A stretch of 64,000 nt of DNA from Allochromatium warmingii (GTDB taxonomy: Bacteria > Pseudomonadota > Gammaproteobacteria > Chromatiales > Chromatiaceae), in NCBI RefSeq assembly GCF_900107145.1, contig NZ_FNOW01000003.1, positions 1-64,000 of the forward strand, read 5' to 3'. The notes under the pieces were generated by a model. It had not been told where the DNA came from and made no database searches. It was given only the letters and a program-made list of their open reading frames with translations. The position numbers and the translations under genes are program-made. Shown one piece after another: positions 1 through 11,200 of this stretch (its first letter is position 1; each line of letters opens with the position of its first letter).

Positions 1-122
1 CAATCAACTGATCAGTCGACAGTGTGTAGTTAAGCATAAACTAAATGAATGCAAAGCTGGTTTCAAAAACGAAAATTTCAAATGAGCTTAGTATAACTTC
101 TGTCAATTGGAGCAAGTGCATC

Positions 123-1256
123 ATGCAGCAACAGCGCATCACGATTGTCGGCTCAGGTTTTGCGGCACTCACCGCCGTTATAGAACTGCGTCAACGCGCA
201 CCGAATGCGGCGATTACGCTGGTGAGTCGCCGTCCGGAATTTGTTTATTATCCGGGCTTAATTTGGGTGCCCTGCGGTTTGCGCACGGGTGATGATTTAG
301 TCATTGATCTGCGACGCTTTTTTGAGCGGATGCGGGTGCAGCATGTCGCGGCTGAAGCGACTGGCTTACAAAGTGGTGGGCGGCTGCTGGAAACCACAGC
401 AGGCACAATTGACAACGACGGTTTAATTATTGCGAGCGGCGGGCGCTTTATTAAAAAGCTTCCGGGTATTGAACATGCGATTGTTCCATGCGAAGGCGTC
501 GAGGCGGCCAAAGCCATCCGCGACCACGTGCGGGCGATGAGCGGCGGGCATATTGCGATGGGCTTTGCCGGCAATCCGAATGAACCTAGCTCGATGCGCG
601 GTGGCCCGATTTTTGAGTTTTTATTCGGGATGGATAATCAACTCAAGCGTGAAGGGCGGCGCGAACAATTCACACTGCATTTCTTTACCCCCGCCGAGCG
701 CCCCGGTAATCGACTTGGCCCGAAAGCCGTTGATGGGCTGCTGGCCGAAATGCGGCGGCGCACTATTCAGACCCATCTCGGTCATAAACTCAAAAGTTTC
801 AGCTCAACGCAGGTGATAACCGAGGCCGAGAGCTTCGACGCGGATTTAATTCTGTTTATGCCCGGCATGACTGGCAATGCTTGGTTTGATAATACGACGC
901 TGCCGCGTTCTTCGGGCGGACTGCTGCAAGCGGATGCCCAGTGCCGCGTGTCTGGTTTTGAGCGCGTTTATGTTGCCGGTGATTCGGGCAGCTTCCCCGG
1001 GCCGGATTGGATGCCCAAACAAGGCCACATGGCCGATCTGCAAGCGCGAGCGGCAACGCGGAATTTGCTCGCTGAGTTCGCTGGGCACACGCCAAAAGAA
1101 ACCTTCCGTGTTGAGCTGATCTGTATCGTGGACACCAACGACAGCGGGATGCTGGTCGCTCGTAACGAGAAATTCAATCTGGTGCTGCCCTCGCTGCGGC
1201 TATTTCACTGGCTCAAGCGGTTTTTTGAGTGGCTATATTTGCGCCGCTATCGTTAA
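123..1256 (+). CDS. Sulfide:quinone oxidoreductase-like FAD flavoprotein
   Basis: A 377-residue flavoprotein of the FCSD/SQR family, which passes electrons from sulfide or a related donor to quinone or cytochrome at the membrane. An N-terminal dinucleotide-binding motif (IVGSGFAALTA, residues 6-16) and a C-terminal FAD motif (VYVAGDSG, about 282-289) are visible. Cys123 and Cys334 fall where the two redox-active SQR cysteines are expected; the third cysteine of classical SQR, near residue 95-100, is missing (the segment reads IASGGRF). The C-terminus is basic, aromatic and amphipathic, as in monotopic SQRs. I start at the ATG at 123 because the nucleotide-binding fold begins at once; an in-frame ATG at 45 would add 26 residues without family character. 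The substrate is uncertain: it could be an SQR subtype or an FccB-like dehydrogenase. Confidence 0.75.
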   Translation: MQQQRITIVGSGFAALTAVIELRQRAPNAAITLVSRRPEFVYYPGLIWVPCGLRTGDDLVIDLRRFFERMRVQHVAAEATGLQSGGRLLETTAGTIDNDGLIIASGGRFIKKLPGIEHAIVPCEGVEAAKAIRDHVRAMSGGHIAMGFAGNPNEPSSMRGGPIFEFLFGMDNQLKREGRREQFTLHFFTPAERPGNRLGPKAVDGLLAEMRRRTIQTHLGHKLKSFSSTQVITEAESFDADLILFMPGMTGNAWFDNTTLPRSSGGLLQADAQCRVSGFERVYVAGDSGSFPGPDWMPKQGHMADLQARAATRNLLAEFAGHTPKETFRVELICIVDTNDSGMLVARNEKFNLVLPSLRLFHWLKRFFEWLYLRRYR

Positions 1257-1458
1257 GTCAATCAGTCACTTAAGACTAATTCCGCAGTAAAATAGTGCGA
1301 AATAACCCCTGACTTAAAGCGGTATTCGTTGAAGTCGCTGGAACAGTAGCCATCTTGCTCACCGTAGGCGGCGCAATGTAGCGACTGAGCACCAAAAGCT
1401 CACGCTAGATCATGCGCCGTCTCATCTCCATCAACCCTCGATTGACACGGTGATCATC

Positions 1459-1557
1459 ATGAGCGAAGAAACGTTGCGTGCCCAAGACCGTCGTGCCTTC
1501 TGGTATATCGTTGCAATTTGCTTGCTGCCGTTGGTGCCTTACGCACTTCGCGGTTAA
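1459..1557 (+). CDS. Possible 32-residue single-span membrane peptide
   Basis: An ATG-initiated reading frame encodes a charged N-terminus (residues 1-13, several Glu, Asp and Arg), one hydrophobic segment (about 14-29, FWYIVAICLLPLVPYAL) and an Arg-Gly end. This is the layout of a small bitopic membrane protein with a positive-inside boundary. A terminator-like hairpin begins 22 bases after its stop codon, which supports a separate short transcript. Against it, there is no convincing Shine-Dalgarno sequence, and I do not recognise the family. A partner in the neighbouring SQR-like membrane enzyme is conceivable but is guesswork. Confidence 0.35.
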   Translation: MSEETLRAQDRRAFWYIVAICLLPLVPYALRG

Positions 1558-1579
1558 GTGTGTAAGCACGCATTTGGCT

Positions 1580-1608
1580 GGTGATGCGGCTGATCTAGCT
1601 GCATCACC
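1580..1608 (+). terminator. Terminator-like hairpin
   Basis: An 8-bp perfect stem (GGTGATGC at 1580-1587 with GCATCACC at 1601-1608) with a 13-nt loop is followed by CGTTTC. The T-tract is weak, so this may be a partial terminator or simply a stabilising hairpin of the short transcript upstream. Confidence 0.4.
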
Positions 1609-1736
1609 CGTTTCAATCAACACAATTTATACACCATCCGCATTCATCCCACCGCCCGAGCGACCGTTCCCCGCCATACCCGACACCCGAGTGCTACCAT
1701 GTGCAGATTCCGAGCTGGAGCCAAAACACTGCACGT

Positions 1737-3296
1737 ATGCCTGATTCCTACGTTGATCGCATTCTCAAAGCGCGTGTCTATGATGTCGCGGTCGAAACGC
1801 CGCTGACGCTCGCCCCGCGTTTGTCAACCCGACTTAGCAACACCGTGTTGCTCAAGCGCGAAGATTTACAGCCAGTGTTTTCCTTCAAATTACGCGGCGC
1901 GTACAACAAGCTCATTCATCTCGATGCCGAAGCCCGCGCACGCGGCGTTATCGCGGCCAGCGCGGGCAATCATGCGCAGGGCGTGGCGCTGGGCGCGAAT
2001 CGGCTTGGACTTCAGGCCACCATTGTTATGCCGCGCACCACGCCGGCGATCAAAGTCCGCGCCGTGCGTGCTCACGGCGGCAAGGTGGTGCTGCACGGCG
2101 ACTCGTATGACGACGCCTATACACATGCCCGCGAATTGGTAGCCGAAAAGGGGCTGACCTTTATTCATCCGTTTGATGATCCCGATGTGATTGCCGGTCA
2201 AGGCACCATTGGCATGGAAATTCTGCGTCAGCATCCCGAACCACCCGCCGCGATTTTTATTCCGGTCGGCGGCGGTGGACTGATTGCCGGCATTGCGGCC
2301 TATGTCAAATGGTTATATCCCGAGGTCAAAATTATCGGCGTTGAACCCGAAGATGCGCCGACACTTCATGCGGCGCTGGCCGCTGGCAAGCCGGTCACGC
2401 TGCCGCAGGTTGGGCTGTTTGCCGATGGTGTCGCGGTGCGGGTGATCGGCACGGAAACTTTTCGTGTTGCACAAGCACGGGTCGATGCTGTTGTATTGGT
2501 CAGCACAGATGAAATCTGCGCTGCAATCAAAGACATCTTCGATGATACCCGCGGCATTGCAGAACCAGCTGGCGCACTCGCTGTGGCCGGTCTCAAACGC
2601 TGGGTTGAAACAACTGGCACCCGCAATGCGCAACTGATTGCGATTGAAAGCGGCGCAAATATCAATTTTGACCGCTTACGCCATGTTGCCGAACGCGCTG
2701 AACTCGGTGAACATCGTGAGGCACTGATTGCGGTTGAAATTCCCGAACGGCCCGGAAGTTTTCTCAGCTTTTGTCGCGCTTTGGGTAAACGCCAAATTAC
2801 CGAATTTAATTATCGTTATGCCGATCAGCAACGCGCTCAGGTATTTGTTGGGTTAGAATTATCTAAAGGCGACGAAGAACGCGCTGAATTACTGGCGCGT
2901 TTAGCTGATAAAGACTTTAGCGTGCTCGACATGACTGACAATGAAATGGCCAAGCAACATATTCGCTTTATGGTCGGCGGCCACGCCCCCGGACTAGCGC
3001 ATGAGCGATTAGTTCGCTTTGAATTTCCTGAACGCCCCGGCGCGTTATTAGATTTTCTCAGCGGACTGGGCAAACGCTGGAATATCAGCTTATTTCATTA
3101 TCGTAATCATGGTGCTGCCTATGGCCGGGTGCTAATGGGCTTACAAATTCCGCCTAATGAATACGCTGATTTTATGCAGGCGCTCGACGGTCTGAGTTAT
3201 CCGCATTGGGATGAGACTGCTAACCCTGCTTATCGGATTTTTGTCGGTAACGGATCAATCATGGCTGCTGATATGACTAAGGCGCATCAAATATGA
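1737..3296 (+). CDS. ilvA: Threonine ammonia-lyase, biosynthetic
   Basis: Threonine deaminase converts L-threonine to 2-oxobutanoate and ammonia, the first step toward isoleucine. At 519 residues it matches the long biosynthetic class (E. coli IlvA is 514). The PLP lysine is Lys51 in [11 protein letters not shown], and the phosphate-binding glycine loop is seen as VGGGGLIAG. Two ACT-like regulatory repeats follow, beginning at EIPERPGSF and at EFPERPGAL, as expected for isoleucine inhibition and valine activation. I place the start at the ATG at 1737; an ATG at 1701 in the same frame would add 12 residues unlike the family. The stop overlaps the start of the next gene by four bases (ATGA), an odd operon partner for an amino-acid enzyme. 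Confidence 0.95.
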   Translation: MPDSYVDRILKARVYDVAVETPLTLAPRLSTRLSNTVLLKREDLQPVFSFKLRGAYNKLIHLDAEARARGVIAASAGNHAQGVALGANRLGLQATIVMPRTTPAIKVRAVRAHGGKVVLHGDSYDDAYTHARELVAEKGLTFIHPFDDPDVIAGQGTIGMEILRQHPEPPAAIFIPVGGGGLIAGIAAYVKWLYPEVKIIGVEPEDAPTLHAALAAGKPVTLPQVGLFADGVAVRVIGTETFRVAQARVDAVVLVSTDEICAAIKDIFDDTRGIAEPAGALAVAGLKRWVETTGTRNAQLIAIESGANINFDRLRHVAERAELGEHREALIAVEIPERPGSFLSFCRALGKRQITEFNYRYADQQRAQVFVGLELSKGDEERAELLARLADKDFSVLDMTDNEMAKQHIRFMVGGHAPGLAHERLVRFEFPERPGALLDFLSGLGKRWNISLFHYRNHGAAYGRVLMGLQIPPNEYADFMQALDGLSYPHWDETANPAYRIFVGNGSIMAADMTKAHQI

Positions 3297-4585
3297 CGGC
3301 TGCGTTTCATTCAGATCTTGCAACAACCCAGATTGGTATTTTGGGACTCGGTTATGTCGGATTACCGCTTGCAGTTGAATTTGGCAAGCATTATCGCACC
3401 ATTGGATTTGACATCAATGCCGCCCGCATTGCTGAATTGCGTGCTGGACGCGATGTATCGCTTGAAGTCGAAGCAGATGAATTACGCGGTGCCAGCCAAC
3501 TTGAATTGACTGAAACAGTCGAGCCACTTGCTCACTGTCATATTTTGATTGTCACAGTTCCCACACCGATCAATGACCACAAGCAGCCGGATTTCGGCCC
3601 GCTCCAATCCGCAAGTCGAGCGATTGGCGCTATTATTAAACCTGGCATGATTGTAGTTTTTGAATCAACGGTTTATCCCGGTGCAACTGAAGAAGTATGT
3701 ATCCCGATTATCGAACAGCTTTCAGGATTAACCTACAATCAGGATTTTTACGCCGGTTATAGTCCGGAACGGATCAATCCAGGCGATAAAGCGCATCGAC
3801 TCACCACAATTAAAAAAGTCACCTCCGGCTCAACACCTGAAGTCGCACGCTGCGTCGATGCGCTCTATGGCTCAATTATTACTGCTGGTACGCATTTAGT
3901 TAGCAGTATCCGTGTAGCTGAAGCAGCAAAAGTCATCGAAAATACGCAACGTGATCTGAATATTGCGCTTATCAATGAATTGGCGCTGATTTTTAACCGA
4001 TTGGGATTAGATACACTTGAAGTACTGGAAGCGGCTGGAACTAAATGGAATTTTTTACCGTTCCGACCTGGCTTAGTTGGCGGTCACTGTATCGGCGTCG
4101 ATCCCTATTATCTGACCTATAAAGCGCAGGAAATCGGCTATCATCCCGATGTAATTTTAGCCGGACGGCGCGTTAATGATCAAATGGGTGCGTATGTAGC
4201 CGGTGAGGTGATTAAACTGATGGTGCGACGCGGCGGCTTGAATCCAAACAGCCGCGTCTTAGTGCTTGGTTTAACATTTAAAGAAAATTGTCCTGATTTG
4301 CGTAATACCCGTGTCGTCGATATTATCCATGAATTGCAAGACTATGGATTACGCTGTGATGTGCATGATCCTTGGGCAAATTTAGCAGATGCGCAGCATG
4401 AATACGGTTTAACGCTTACCGAACAACCGCAGCACGGTATCTATGATGCAATCATTATTGCGGTAGCGCATCGTGAATTTGCCGCATTGAGCGCCGAACA
4501 ATTACGTGCTTTCGGTAAACCTGAAGCGATTCTATATGATGTCAAGCACATTTTGCCGCGTGATGCAGTTGATGGGCGGCTGTAA
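3293..4585 (+). CDS. UDP-sugar 6-dehydrogenase, TviB/WbpO-like
   Basis: A 430-residue NAD-dependent nucleotide-sugar dehydrogenase that oxidises the C6 hydroxyl of a UDP-hexose or UDP-N-acetylhexosamine to the uronate. Visible are the Rossmann motif GLGYVGLP (residues 18-25), the family signature around [11 protein letters not shown] and the catalytic cysteine Cys266 in [14 protein letters not shown]. Residues near the start ([17 protein letters not shown]) favour the TviB/WbpO group (UDP-HexNAc) over Ugd (UDP-glucose). It overlaps ilvA by four bases and lies 21 bases ahead of an epimerase, so the pair probably makes an acidic sugar nucleotide for capsule or lipopolysaccharide. The exact substrate cannot be read from sequence. 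Confidence 0.88.
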   Translation: MTAAFHSDLATTQIGILGLGYVGLPLAVEFGKHYRTIGFDINAARIAELRAGRDVSLEVEADELRGASQLELTETVEPLAHCHILIVTVPTPINDHKQPDFGPLQSASRAIGAIIKPGMIVVFESTVYPGATEEVCIPIIEQLSGLTYNQDFYAGYSPERINPGDKAHRLTTIKKVTSGSTPEVARCVDALYGSIITAGTHLVSSIRVAEAAKVIENTQRDLNIALINELALIFNRLGLDTLEVLEAAGTKWNFLPFRPGLVGGHCIGVDPYYLTYKAQEIGYHPDVILAGRRVNDQMGAYVAGEVIKLMVRRGGLNPNSRVLVLGLTFKENCPDLRNTRVVDIIHELQDYGLRCDVHDPWANLADAQHEYGLTLTEQPQHGIYDAIIIAVAHREFAALSAEQLRAFGKPEAILYDVKHILPRDAVDGRL

Positions 4586-4606
4586 TTCTTAGCTTCCGGA
4601 GTCATA

Positions 4607-5614
4607 ATGAAAATTTTGGTCACCGGCAGCGCCGGTTTTATTGGTTCTGCTCTATCACAGCGCCTATTGGCACGTGGCGATACGGTGATCGGGGTTGACA
4701 ATCTTAATGATTATTATGATGTGCGGCTGAAAGAAGCGCGATTAGCACGCACACGCGATCATCGACATTATCATGATGTGCGTTTAGATATTGAAGATGC
4801 TGCCGGATTAGCGGAAGTCTTGCGCATATATCAGCCGGAACGTGTGGTGAATCTTGCAGCTCAGGCGGGCGTGCGCTATTCGATTGACAATCCAATGGCG
4901 TATGTGAATACCAATTTAGTTGGTTTCGCGCATATTTTGGAATGCTGCCGTCAATATCATGTTGAACATTTAGTCTATGCGTCGAGTAGTTCGGTTTATG
5001 GTGCGAATACCACAATGCCATTTTCGGTGCATGATAATGTCGATCATCCGTTGAGCCTGTATGCCGCGAGCAAAAAGGCAAATGAATTGATGGCGCATAC
5101 CTATAGCCATTTATATCAGCTTCCCACCACGGGATTACGTTTTTTTACTGTTTATGGCCCATGGGGACGGCCAGATATGGCGCTCTTTAAATTCACCCGA
5201 TCCATATTAGCGGGTGAACCGATTCAAGTGTTTAATTACGGTCAGCATCGCCGTGATTTCACTTATATTGATGATATTGTCGACGGTGTGATGCGCGTGC
5301 TTGATCGGGTACCAGAGGGAAATCCGGCGTGGCATGGCGCTCAACCTGATCCGGCAAGTAGTCAGGCACCCTATCGGGTGTATAACATCGGCAATCATCA
5401 GCCAGTCGAATTGATGGATTATATTGCGACACTGGAGCAGTGTTTAGGATGCAAAGCTGAAATGGAATTGCTACCGCTGCAACCTGGAGATGTGCCCGAT
5501 ACTTTTGCGGATGTCGCCGATTTGGTGCGTGATACTGGCTATAAACCGGAGACGCCCGTTGCGATTGGTGTGGCGCGATTTGTCGAATGGTATCGCGAGT
5601 TTTATGCGGTTTAA
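4607..5614 (+). CDS. NAD-dependent UDP-uronate epimerase family protein
   Basis: A 335-residue extended short-chain dehydrogenase. The glycine motif TGSAGFIG (residues 6-13) binds NAD, and the catalytic pair is Tyr152 and Lys156 in [12 protein letters not shown]. The segments [15 protein letters not shown] and [17 protein letters not shown] are typical of bacterial UDP-glucuronate 4-epimerases of the LpsL/Cap1J/WcvA group. It follows a UDP-sugar dehydrogenase by 21 bases, with GGAG in the spacer as ribosome site, so it probably interconverts gluco- and galacto-configured UDP-uronates for an exopolysaccharide. Whether the sugar is N-acetylated depends on the upstream enzyme. Confidence 0.88.
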   Translation: MKILVTGSAGFIGSALSQRLLARGDTVIGVDNLNDYYDVRLKEARLARTRDHRHYHDVRLDIEDAAGLAEVLRIYQPERVVNLAAQAGVRYSIDNPMAYVNTNLVGFAHILECCRQYHVEHLVYASSSSVYGANTTMPFSVHDNVDHPLSLYAASKKANELMAHTYSHLYQLPTTGLRFFTVYGPWGRPDMALFKFTRSILAGEPIQVFNYGQHRRDFTYIDDIVDGVMRVLDRVPEGNPAWHGAQPDPASSQAPYRVYNIGNHQPVELMDYIATLEQCLGCKAEMELLPLQPGDVPDTFADVADLVRDTGYKPETPVAIGVARFVEWYREFYAV

Positions 5615-5634
5615 GCGGATTACTCAATCAATTT

Positions 5635-5722
5635 GACAGGATTAACAGGATGCTTAAAGATTAACAGGATTTATAAAAAAACTTATATCTTGTAAATCCT
5701 GAGCAATCCTGTTAATCCTGTC
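5635..5722. repeat. GACAGGATTAACAGGAT inverted repeat, copy A
   Basis: About 88 bp between the convergent epimerase and gor genes. It opens with GACAGGATTAACAGGAT, repeats ATTAACAGGAT within the left arm, has an AT-rich centre, and closes with the reverse complement (ATCCTGTTAATCCTGTC). The same architecture recurs near 18.3, 48.1 and 53.3 kb. The transcript could fold into one long hairpin and might act as a bidirectional terminator here. Confidence 0.85.
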
Positions 5723-5735
5723 TATGAAAAGTTAT

Positions 5736-7112
5736 TTAACTGCCCTGCCCCGGTCGGCGCACCGGCTCTTTCATCGTCACCAATTCCTCGGCACTGCACG
5801 GATGAATGGCGACGGTATGATCTAAATCGGCTTTAGTTGCGCCCATTTTGACAGCGACCCCAAAGCCTTGCAGCATTTCATCGACACCATCGCCAATTAA
5901 ATGAATGCCGACGATTTGCTCTTCAGCACCTGCACATACTAGCTTCATTGCGGTTTTTGGGCCATGCGCATTCAATGAATAGCGCATTGGGGTGAAACTG
6001 GTTTCATAAATCGTCAGCGTATCGCCGTAACGCTCGCGTGCTTCCGGTTCAGTCAGTCCCACTTTGCCAATTGGTGGATGCGTAAACACCACAGTTGGCA
6101 CATTTGTGTAATCAAGTTTAAGATCAGGTTTGTTATTAAATAACCGTTCTGCGAGCCGCCGACCCGCAGCAATTGCAACCGGCGTCAGTAATTCACGTCC
6201 GGCAGCATCACCAATCGCATAAATACCCGGAATATTGGTGTTTTGATAGGTGTCGGTTGGAATCACACCGTTGCGCTCGATCTGTACACCGGCTGTCTCT
6301 AAATTCAAATCGCGGGTATTGGGAGCGCGTCCAACCGCCCAAATGACTTGATCGAAGCCGGTTAAACGCTGGCCATCGCGGGCCACTAATCCTAATCCTT
6401 GTGCATCACGTTCAATTCCAGCGACCTCAAATTCTAGGTGCATGGCGATATGATGTTGGCGCATGTTTTCAGTTAGGGTGGCGCTGATGAGTGGATCAAA
6501 GAGCGCCAATAACCGATCTTCTAGTGCGACGATGGTGATTTCACTGCCTAGCGCACTGAGCACACCGGCTAATTCAACGCCGATATACCCACCGCCAATA
6601 ATGGCAACCCGCTTGGGCTGTTGTTCTAAAGCAAAAAAGCCATCTGAGGTAATACCCAATTCTGCGCCAGGCAGACGCGGGACAATTGGGCGGCCACCGG
6701 TGGCAATCACAATATGATCAGCGGTGTAATGCGTATCGCCAACGGCAACGGTTCTTGCATCAATAAACCGCGCAAAGCCGTTGATGCGCGTTAAGCCAAG
6801 CTGTTCGACATAGCCATCCCAATAAGCGTTGATATTGGCAATGTATTGATTGCGACCGGCAATTAATTTCCCACAATCAAAACCATTTGACTGGGCGTGA
6901 ATACCATAATCAGGCGCGTCCGCGACAGCAGTAGCGAGATTCGCAGCATACCACATGACTTTTTTGGGCACGCAGCCGGCATTGACGCAGGTACCGCCCA
7001 GTTTTGCACCTTCAATTAAGGCGACGCGCTGGCCGAATTGTGCAGCTTTTTCAGCAACGGCTAGACCACCGCTCCCACCACCAATAGCGATTAAATCAAA
7101 ATGTTGCGTCAT
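5736..7112 (-). CDS. gor: Glutathione-disulfide reductase
   Basis: A 458-residue flavoprotein disulfide reductase that regenerates glutathione using NADPH. It shows the FAD motif IGGGSGGLA (residues 10-18), the redox disulfide Cys42/Cys47 in [13 protein letters not shown], the NAD(P) motif [12 protein letters not shown] and the C-terminal catalytic histidine in AIHPCSAEE; the last motif has Cys where HPTSAEE is usual. The length equals E. coli Gor. Its gene lies downstream of the peroxiredoxin-glutaredoxin fusion on the same strand, separated by a terminator, and the two would form a complete NADPH-GSH-peroxide pathway in the cytoplasm. Confidence 0.93.
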   Translation of the reverse strand: MTQHFDLIAIGGGSGGLAVAEKAAQFGQRVALIEGAKLGGTCVNAGCVPKKVMWYAANLATAVADAPDYGIHAQSNGFDCGKLIAGRNQYIANINAYWDGYVEQLGLTRINGFARFIDARTVAVGDTHYTADHIVIATGGRPIVPRLPGAELGITSDGFFALEQQPKRVAIIGGGYIGVELAGVLSALGSEITIVALEDRLLALFDPLISATLTENMRQHHIAMHLEFEVAGIERDAQGLGLVARDGQRLTGFDQVIWAVGRAPNTRDLNLETAGVQIERNGVIPTDTYQNTNIPGIYAIGDAAGRELLTPVAIAAGRRLAERLFNNKPDLKLDYTNVPTVVFTHPPIGKVGLTEPEARERYGDTLTIYETSFTPMRYSLNAHGPKTAMKLVCAGAEEQIVGIHLIGDGVDEMLQGFGVAVKMGATKADLDHTVAIHPCSAEELVTMKEPVRRPGQGS

Positions 7113-7135
7113 AATGTCGTGTCACTCCCAATCAT

Positions 7136-7176
7136 AAAAAAGGCTTCGGGCAATCTATAATGATCGCCCGAAGCCT
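7136..7176 (-). terminator. Rho-independent terminator after the prx-grx gene
   Basis: A perfect 11-bp stem (AGGCTTCGGGC at 7141-7151 with GCCCGAAGCCT at 7166-7176) has a 14-nt loop. Read on the minus strand it is followed by a run of Ts (As on the plus strand from 7136). It ends transcription of the fusion gene before gor. Confidence 0.85.
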
Positions 7177-7224
7177 AAATCATTAGCCGTTAAGAATGAG
7201 CGGTTGATCGCTCAAATTACCGCC

Positions 7225-7959
7225 TCAGCGCGATTTCAGCCATTCGATCACGGCATCTGAGCCGCCGATCAATTCACCATTGACGAACACTTGGGGCACA
7301 GTCGCGGCATTGGAGACGGCGCGTAAACCGTGTTCGGTGTAGTCTTCGTTGAGTACCAGTTCTTCGAAATCGAGTCCGGCATTGCGCAGGGCTTCTTTGG
7401 CGCGGACACAGAACGGGCAACCATCGCGGCTGAATACAGCGATATCGAGCGGCTTGGGCTTGCCCGGGGCCAGATAGTCGAGCATGGTGTCGGCGTTGGA
7501 GACTTCGTAGGGGTCGCCTTCGACTTCGGGTTCAATGAACATTTTTTCGACCACGCCATCGCGCACCAGCATCGAGTAGCGCCACGAACGCTTGCCGAAA
7601 CCGATGGCATCCTTGTCAACCAACATGCCCATGCCGTCGGTGAACTCGCCGTTGCCGTCGGGCAGGAAAATCAGGTTATCGGCGTTCTGGACTTTTTGCC
7701 ATTCGTTCATGACAAAGGTGTCGTTGACGGAGATACACACGACGGAATCAACGCCCAGTTCCTTAAAGGTCGGGGTCAGTTGGTTGTAGCGCGGCACATG
7801 CGAGGAGGAGCAGGTGGGCGTGAACGCGCCAGGCAGCGAGAAAACAACGACGGTTTTACCGGCGAAGATCTCGTCAGTGGTCACATCGACCCACTCATGG
7901 CCCTGGCGAGTGTGGAAGGTAACGCTGGGGATACGGCTTCCGGTACGATCCTGGAACAT
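7225..7959 (-). CDS. Hybrid peroxiredoxin (Prx5)-glutaredoxin
   Basis: A 244-residue fusion enzyme that reduces hydrogen and alkyl peroxides directly with glutathione. Residues 1-165 are a Prx5-type peroxiredoxin with peroxidatic Cys50 in [16 protein letters not shown]. Residues 170-244 are a glutaredoxin with the active-site pair Cys181/Cys184 (GCPFC) and the TVPQVF cis-proline motif. This fusion is well known from Chromatium and Haemophilus, where the glutaredoxin domain recycles the peroxiredoxin. Glutathione reductase, encoded next door, supplies reduced glutathione. The length is typical and all redox cysteines are present. Confidence 0.95.
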   Translation of the reverse strand: MFQDRTGSRIPSVTFHTRQGHEWVDVTTDEIFAGKTVVVFSLPGAFTPTCSSSHVPRYNQLTPTFKELGVDSVVCISVNDTFVMNEWQKVQNADNLIFLPDGNGEFTDGMGMLVDKDAIGFGKRSWRYSMLVRDGVVEKMFIEPEVEGDPYEVSNADTMLDYLAPGKPKPLDIAVFSRDGCPFCVRAKEALRNAGLDFEELVLNEDYTEHGLRAVSNAATVPQVFVNGELIGGSDAVIEWLKSR

Positions 7960-8264
7960 GCTTTAGTTCTCCCGATTCAGTGACAGTGTGTCGTGGTGGT
8001 TGAATGGTGCGGCTTGGTTGGCCGACGGGGAATAGCTTACTCCGCGCACGGTGACAAATTGAAATGGATTATAAAAATCGTCTTGATTGGATTTGCCTAT
8101 GATGCCAGCTTCTAACCGCTTGCCATCAGCTTTCAACTGATGAAGGTAGATCGTTTTTCACATACTGGTTCTCTACGCTATACTATTCCCCGTATGTTTG
8201 CGATGGTTTTGCTGTTTAACTTTCGATGTGTGTTAAACCCAACTTAACTCATAGGATATTCGAT
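7960..8264. other. Spacer ahead of the large RTX gene
   Basis: A 305-bp divergent spacer. A promoter-like pair for the rightward RTX gene lies at 8157-8184, listed separately. No other gene is visible; the sequence becomes AT-richer toward the RTX gene. Confidence 0.5.
8157..8184 (+). promoter_or_regulatory. Candidate sigma-70 promoter of the RTX gene
   Basis: TTCACA (8157-8162) and TATACT (8179-8184) are separated by 16 bp, a good fit to -35/-10 elements, and sit about 80 bases before the likely start codon. This rests on sequence inspection only. Confidence 0.45.
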
Positions 8265-11200
8265 ATGAAAACTAATCTTACCGCCACAAATGCTCAATCG
8301 GACAGTAACAACCTATTGAGCATTGATCCCATGATTAAAACATCCGAGCCGCTTGCTTTTAATTTAGTAAGCGATTTTTCAGTACAGCAAGCGATGTTTT
8401 TATATTCGCCTGATGAGTTATCTGGATTTTTTACAGGCGCGAAAAAAGTGCTTGATTATTTTGTGCCAGCTAAAAATGGTGATCTAGCTTCTTTAGAAGA
8501 TGGTATTGAAGATCAGGTTTATATATTAGATTCATCAAAGTTGCTACAGGGATTAGTATCTAAAGCATCGAATGATCTACGTGTTGAAAATATTGCTGCT
8601 TATACCTTTGATAACCGTACTTTTGATAGTGTTGATGCACAAATTCAATCTTATAACAAAGATGGAATTTACTCATTTATTTTTCCAGAAAACTACAATG
8701 GATCAGTCACCATAAAATATTCAGTTTATGATGGATATGTTGAGTATAAGCAAAGTCGAGATATTAAAGTTTTAGCTGTCAACGACGCCCCTATTTTAAC
8801 AGGAACACCGAAAAATTCAGGAAATTACATCAAAAATCAATCTACTACTTTATACGCTTACGATCTTTTGCAAGGCTGGGAAGACATTGAAGGCGATCCA
8901 TTACAAATTACTGATATTGCTGTTAACCAGGGCGTATTGATCGATAACCAAAATGGAACCTATACCTTTACGCCACCTGCTAACTATACTGGTTCAGTAA
9001 CGCTAAGTTATCGTGTGAGTGATGGCGTTGCTAAATCTGACATGGAAGCGTCCATCATTTTGAAAAATGAAACATATTTACCTGATGAGCTTAAAAATGA
9101 TTTAGGAATCGTTGTTACTGAATCTGGTCAATATTCTATTACGCCATCCGAAATATTAGAGAAAGTATTTGAAAATAAATTGAGTGATTTGTTAGATTTA
9201 GATTTAAGTTCTCTGCAAAATGTCATCGGAGAAAAGATTTTAGCCAGTGAATCGCTAAAAATATATGAAACAAATGATTATAAGTTATTTTCATTTGAAG
9301 ATCAGAATCAAAATGTTACGTTAGTGCTTTTAAACCCTAAAAACGATCTGTATCAAGATGTAGCACTTGTTTATACACTTTCAGATTTTTCTCTGGACTT
9401 TCTTGGTGTTTGGTTTCTTTCAGACATTCAGTTTGATGAACTTCAACTGATTGCCGCGTCAGCCGAATTTGAAACAGAAGCCGTCGATTTTGATAACAAT
9501 AACACAATAGATTTATCAGCGATTGAAGGCGGCAAGGGTTTAACATTGCTTGGAACGCTTAATATTGCTGATTCTGAAAATAAAGCTTTCCAGTTTATTC
9601 ATAATATAACTAAGGCTCAGACACTTTCAGCGTCTTTAAATATTAACCCGCTTGCGACAGGTCAAGATGAATCGCTTTTTAAATTTGAATCCAATATTAA
9701 TCTTAATGCTCCACTGATTAACGAGGATGTATTCAAAGTATATCTCACTGATTTAAATTTAGCGGCTGAAATTAACGCAGCTAGTTCTGAGCCATCGTTA
9801 TCTTTAGGAAGTACGCTTAAACTTGATGGATATGATTTTACTCAAAAAAATGAGCCAACACTAATTTTTAATAGTGGTATTACATTTGAGCCAGAATCAG
9901 CAACATTGTCCGCAGATTTAGTTCCGAAAGAACCTTGGAAGAATCCGTTTGGATTGACAAAACTATTTGGGATGCAAAAGAGCGAACTCAGTAACTTTGC
10001 TATCCAAGCAGGTCTGACGTATATACCGCCCTTTATTGATAATTTTGGGCTTCTCTTTGATGTCAAGTTAGCTACTGAAAAAACAGTTGTTTATGATGTA
10101 AATATGGGATTAGCTTTTGATGTCAATGATCCTCAAAAAACAGCACTGACGTTAACATTTAGAAACGAAGTTAATGTGCCGACATTATTAACACATACTG
10201 TAATGATGACGCAGGCTTTGAATCCTGCTGCATTAATCGTTGCGCCAGCTCTTGGCAAGGTAAGTGATCTTTTTAGCTACATTCCTTTTACAATTGTTTC
10301 AGTCGATAGTGATGATGCTGATAAAGATTTAGATCCGTTGATTAATTTCGTACCACAAGATACGAAAATTTCTACGCAAGAGTTGAAAGAGGGATTTGGT
10401 ATCAATGGTCAAATCAATTTATTTGGCCAAAAAGGTTTGTTATCTATTAACTATGATAAGCCTTCTAAAGCTCTAACAGGAAAATTTAATATCGATCATT
10501 TAAAGATCGGCAACTGGATAGAAATTGGTGGAGTCAATGGCGGTGATGTCGTAGCTGAAATTTATGCTTCAGAAAATAACGCCTATTTTAAAGGCAATGG
10601 CATGATCAAAATTCTTGGTTATACATTGGCAAGCGTAAACTATGAAATCAATCCGCAGGGTATTCATGTTTCTAATACAACATTACCAGTAATACCAGCA
10701 TTGTTACAGTTTAACATCAACAAGTTTGATATTTCTTTGAATAGTCATTCAGCTAGTGGCAAGGCTGATATATCATTTTTTCCGTTGCTGAACAATGGAG
10801 GGTATAAGATCGTCGGTGCTGATTTTAAAATCAATGACGATTTAATTCAATTTAAAGGTTCTTTGAATTTATTAAACATAATTTCTCTTAATGGAGATTT
10901 TACGTTGGATTCTAAGACAGAAACGCTAACAGCAACAACTTCATTAAAAATTGGTGAAGTTTCAATTGCTAATGCTATGCTTAGCTTTAATGAACAAGAT
11001 GGCTTCGCTATTTCTGGTGGTTTAAAACTAAATATTCCTGTAATTGGCAAAGCTCTTGATGTTGCGCTTAAAATACAAATTGGAACAGATGGTGTGCCTG
11101 CTGTTTCCGCTTCAGGTGAAACATTTTTGGGCGATTTTGATGTTAAACTGGATTTAAAAGAAATTTCTAATATAGACAATTTAAGCAATTTTATTTCAAA

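Larger units (their letters stand above)
1257..1736. other. 480-bp spacer between the SQR-like gene and ilvA
   Basis: No conserved long gene is visible here. The spacer contains a possible 32-codon membrane-peptide gene (1459-1557) and a GC-rich hairpin (1580-1608), described separately. The remainder shows nothing I can name. Confidence 0.5.

Noticed and set aside
1478-1744. 88-codon rightward frame running into ilvA
   Set aside because: It overlaps both the hairpin and the ilvA start, and its product is Pro/Ala-rich with no domain; the 32-codon frame in another register looks better.
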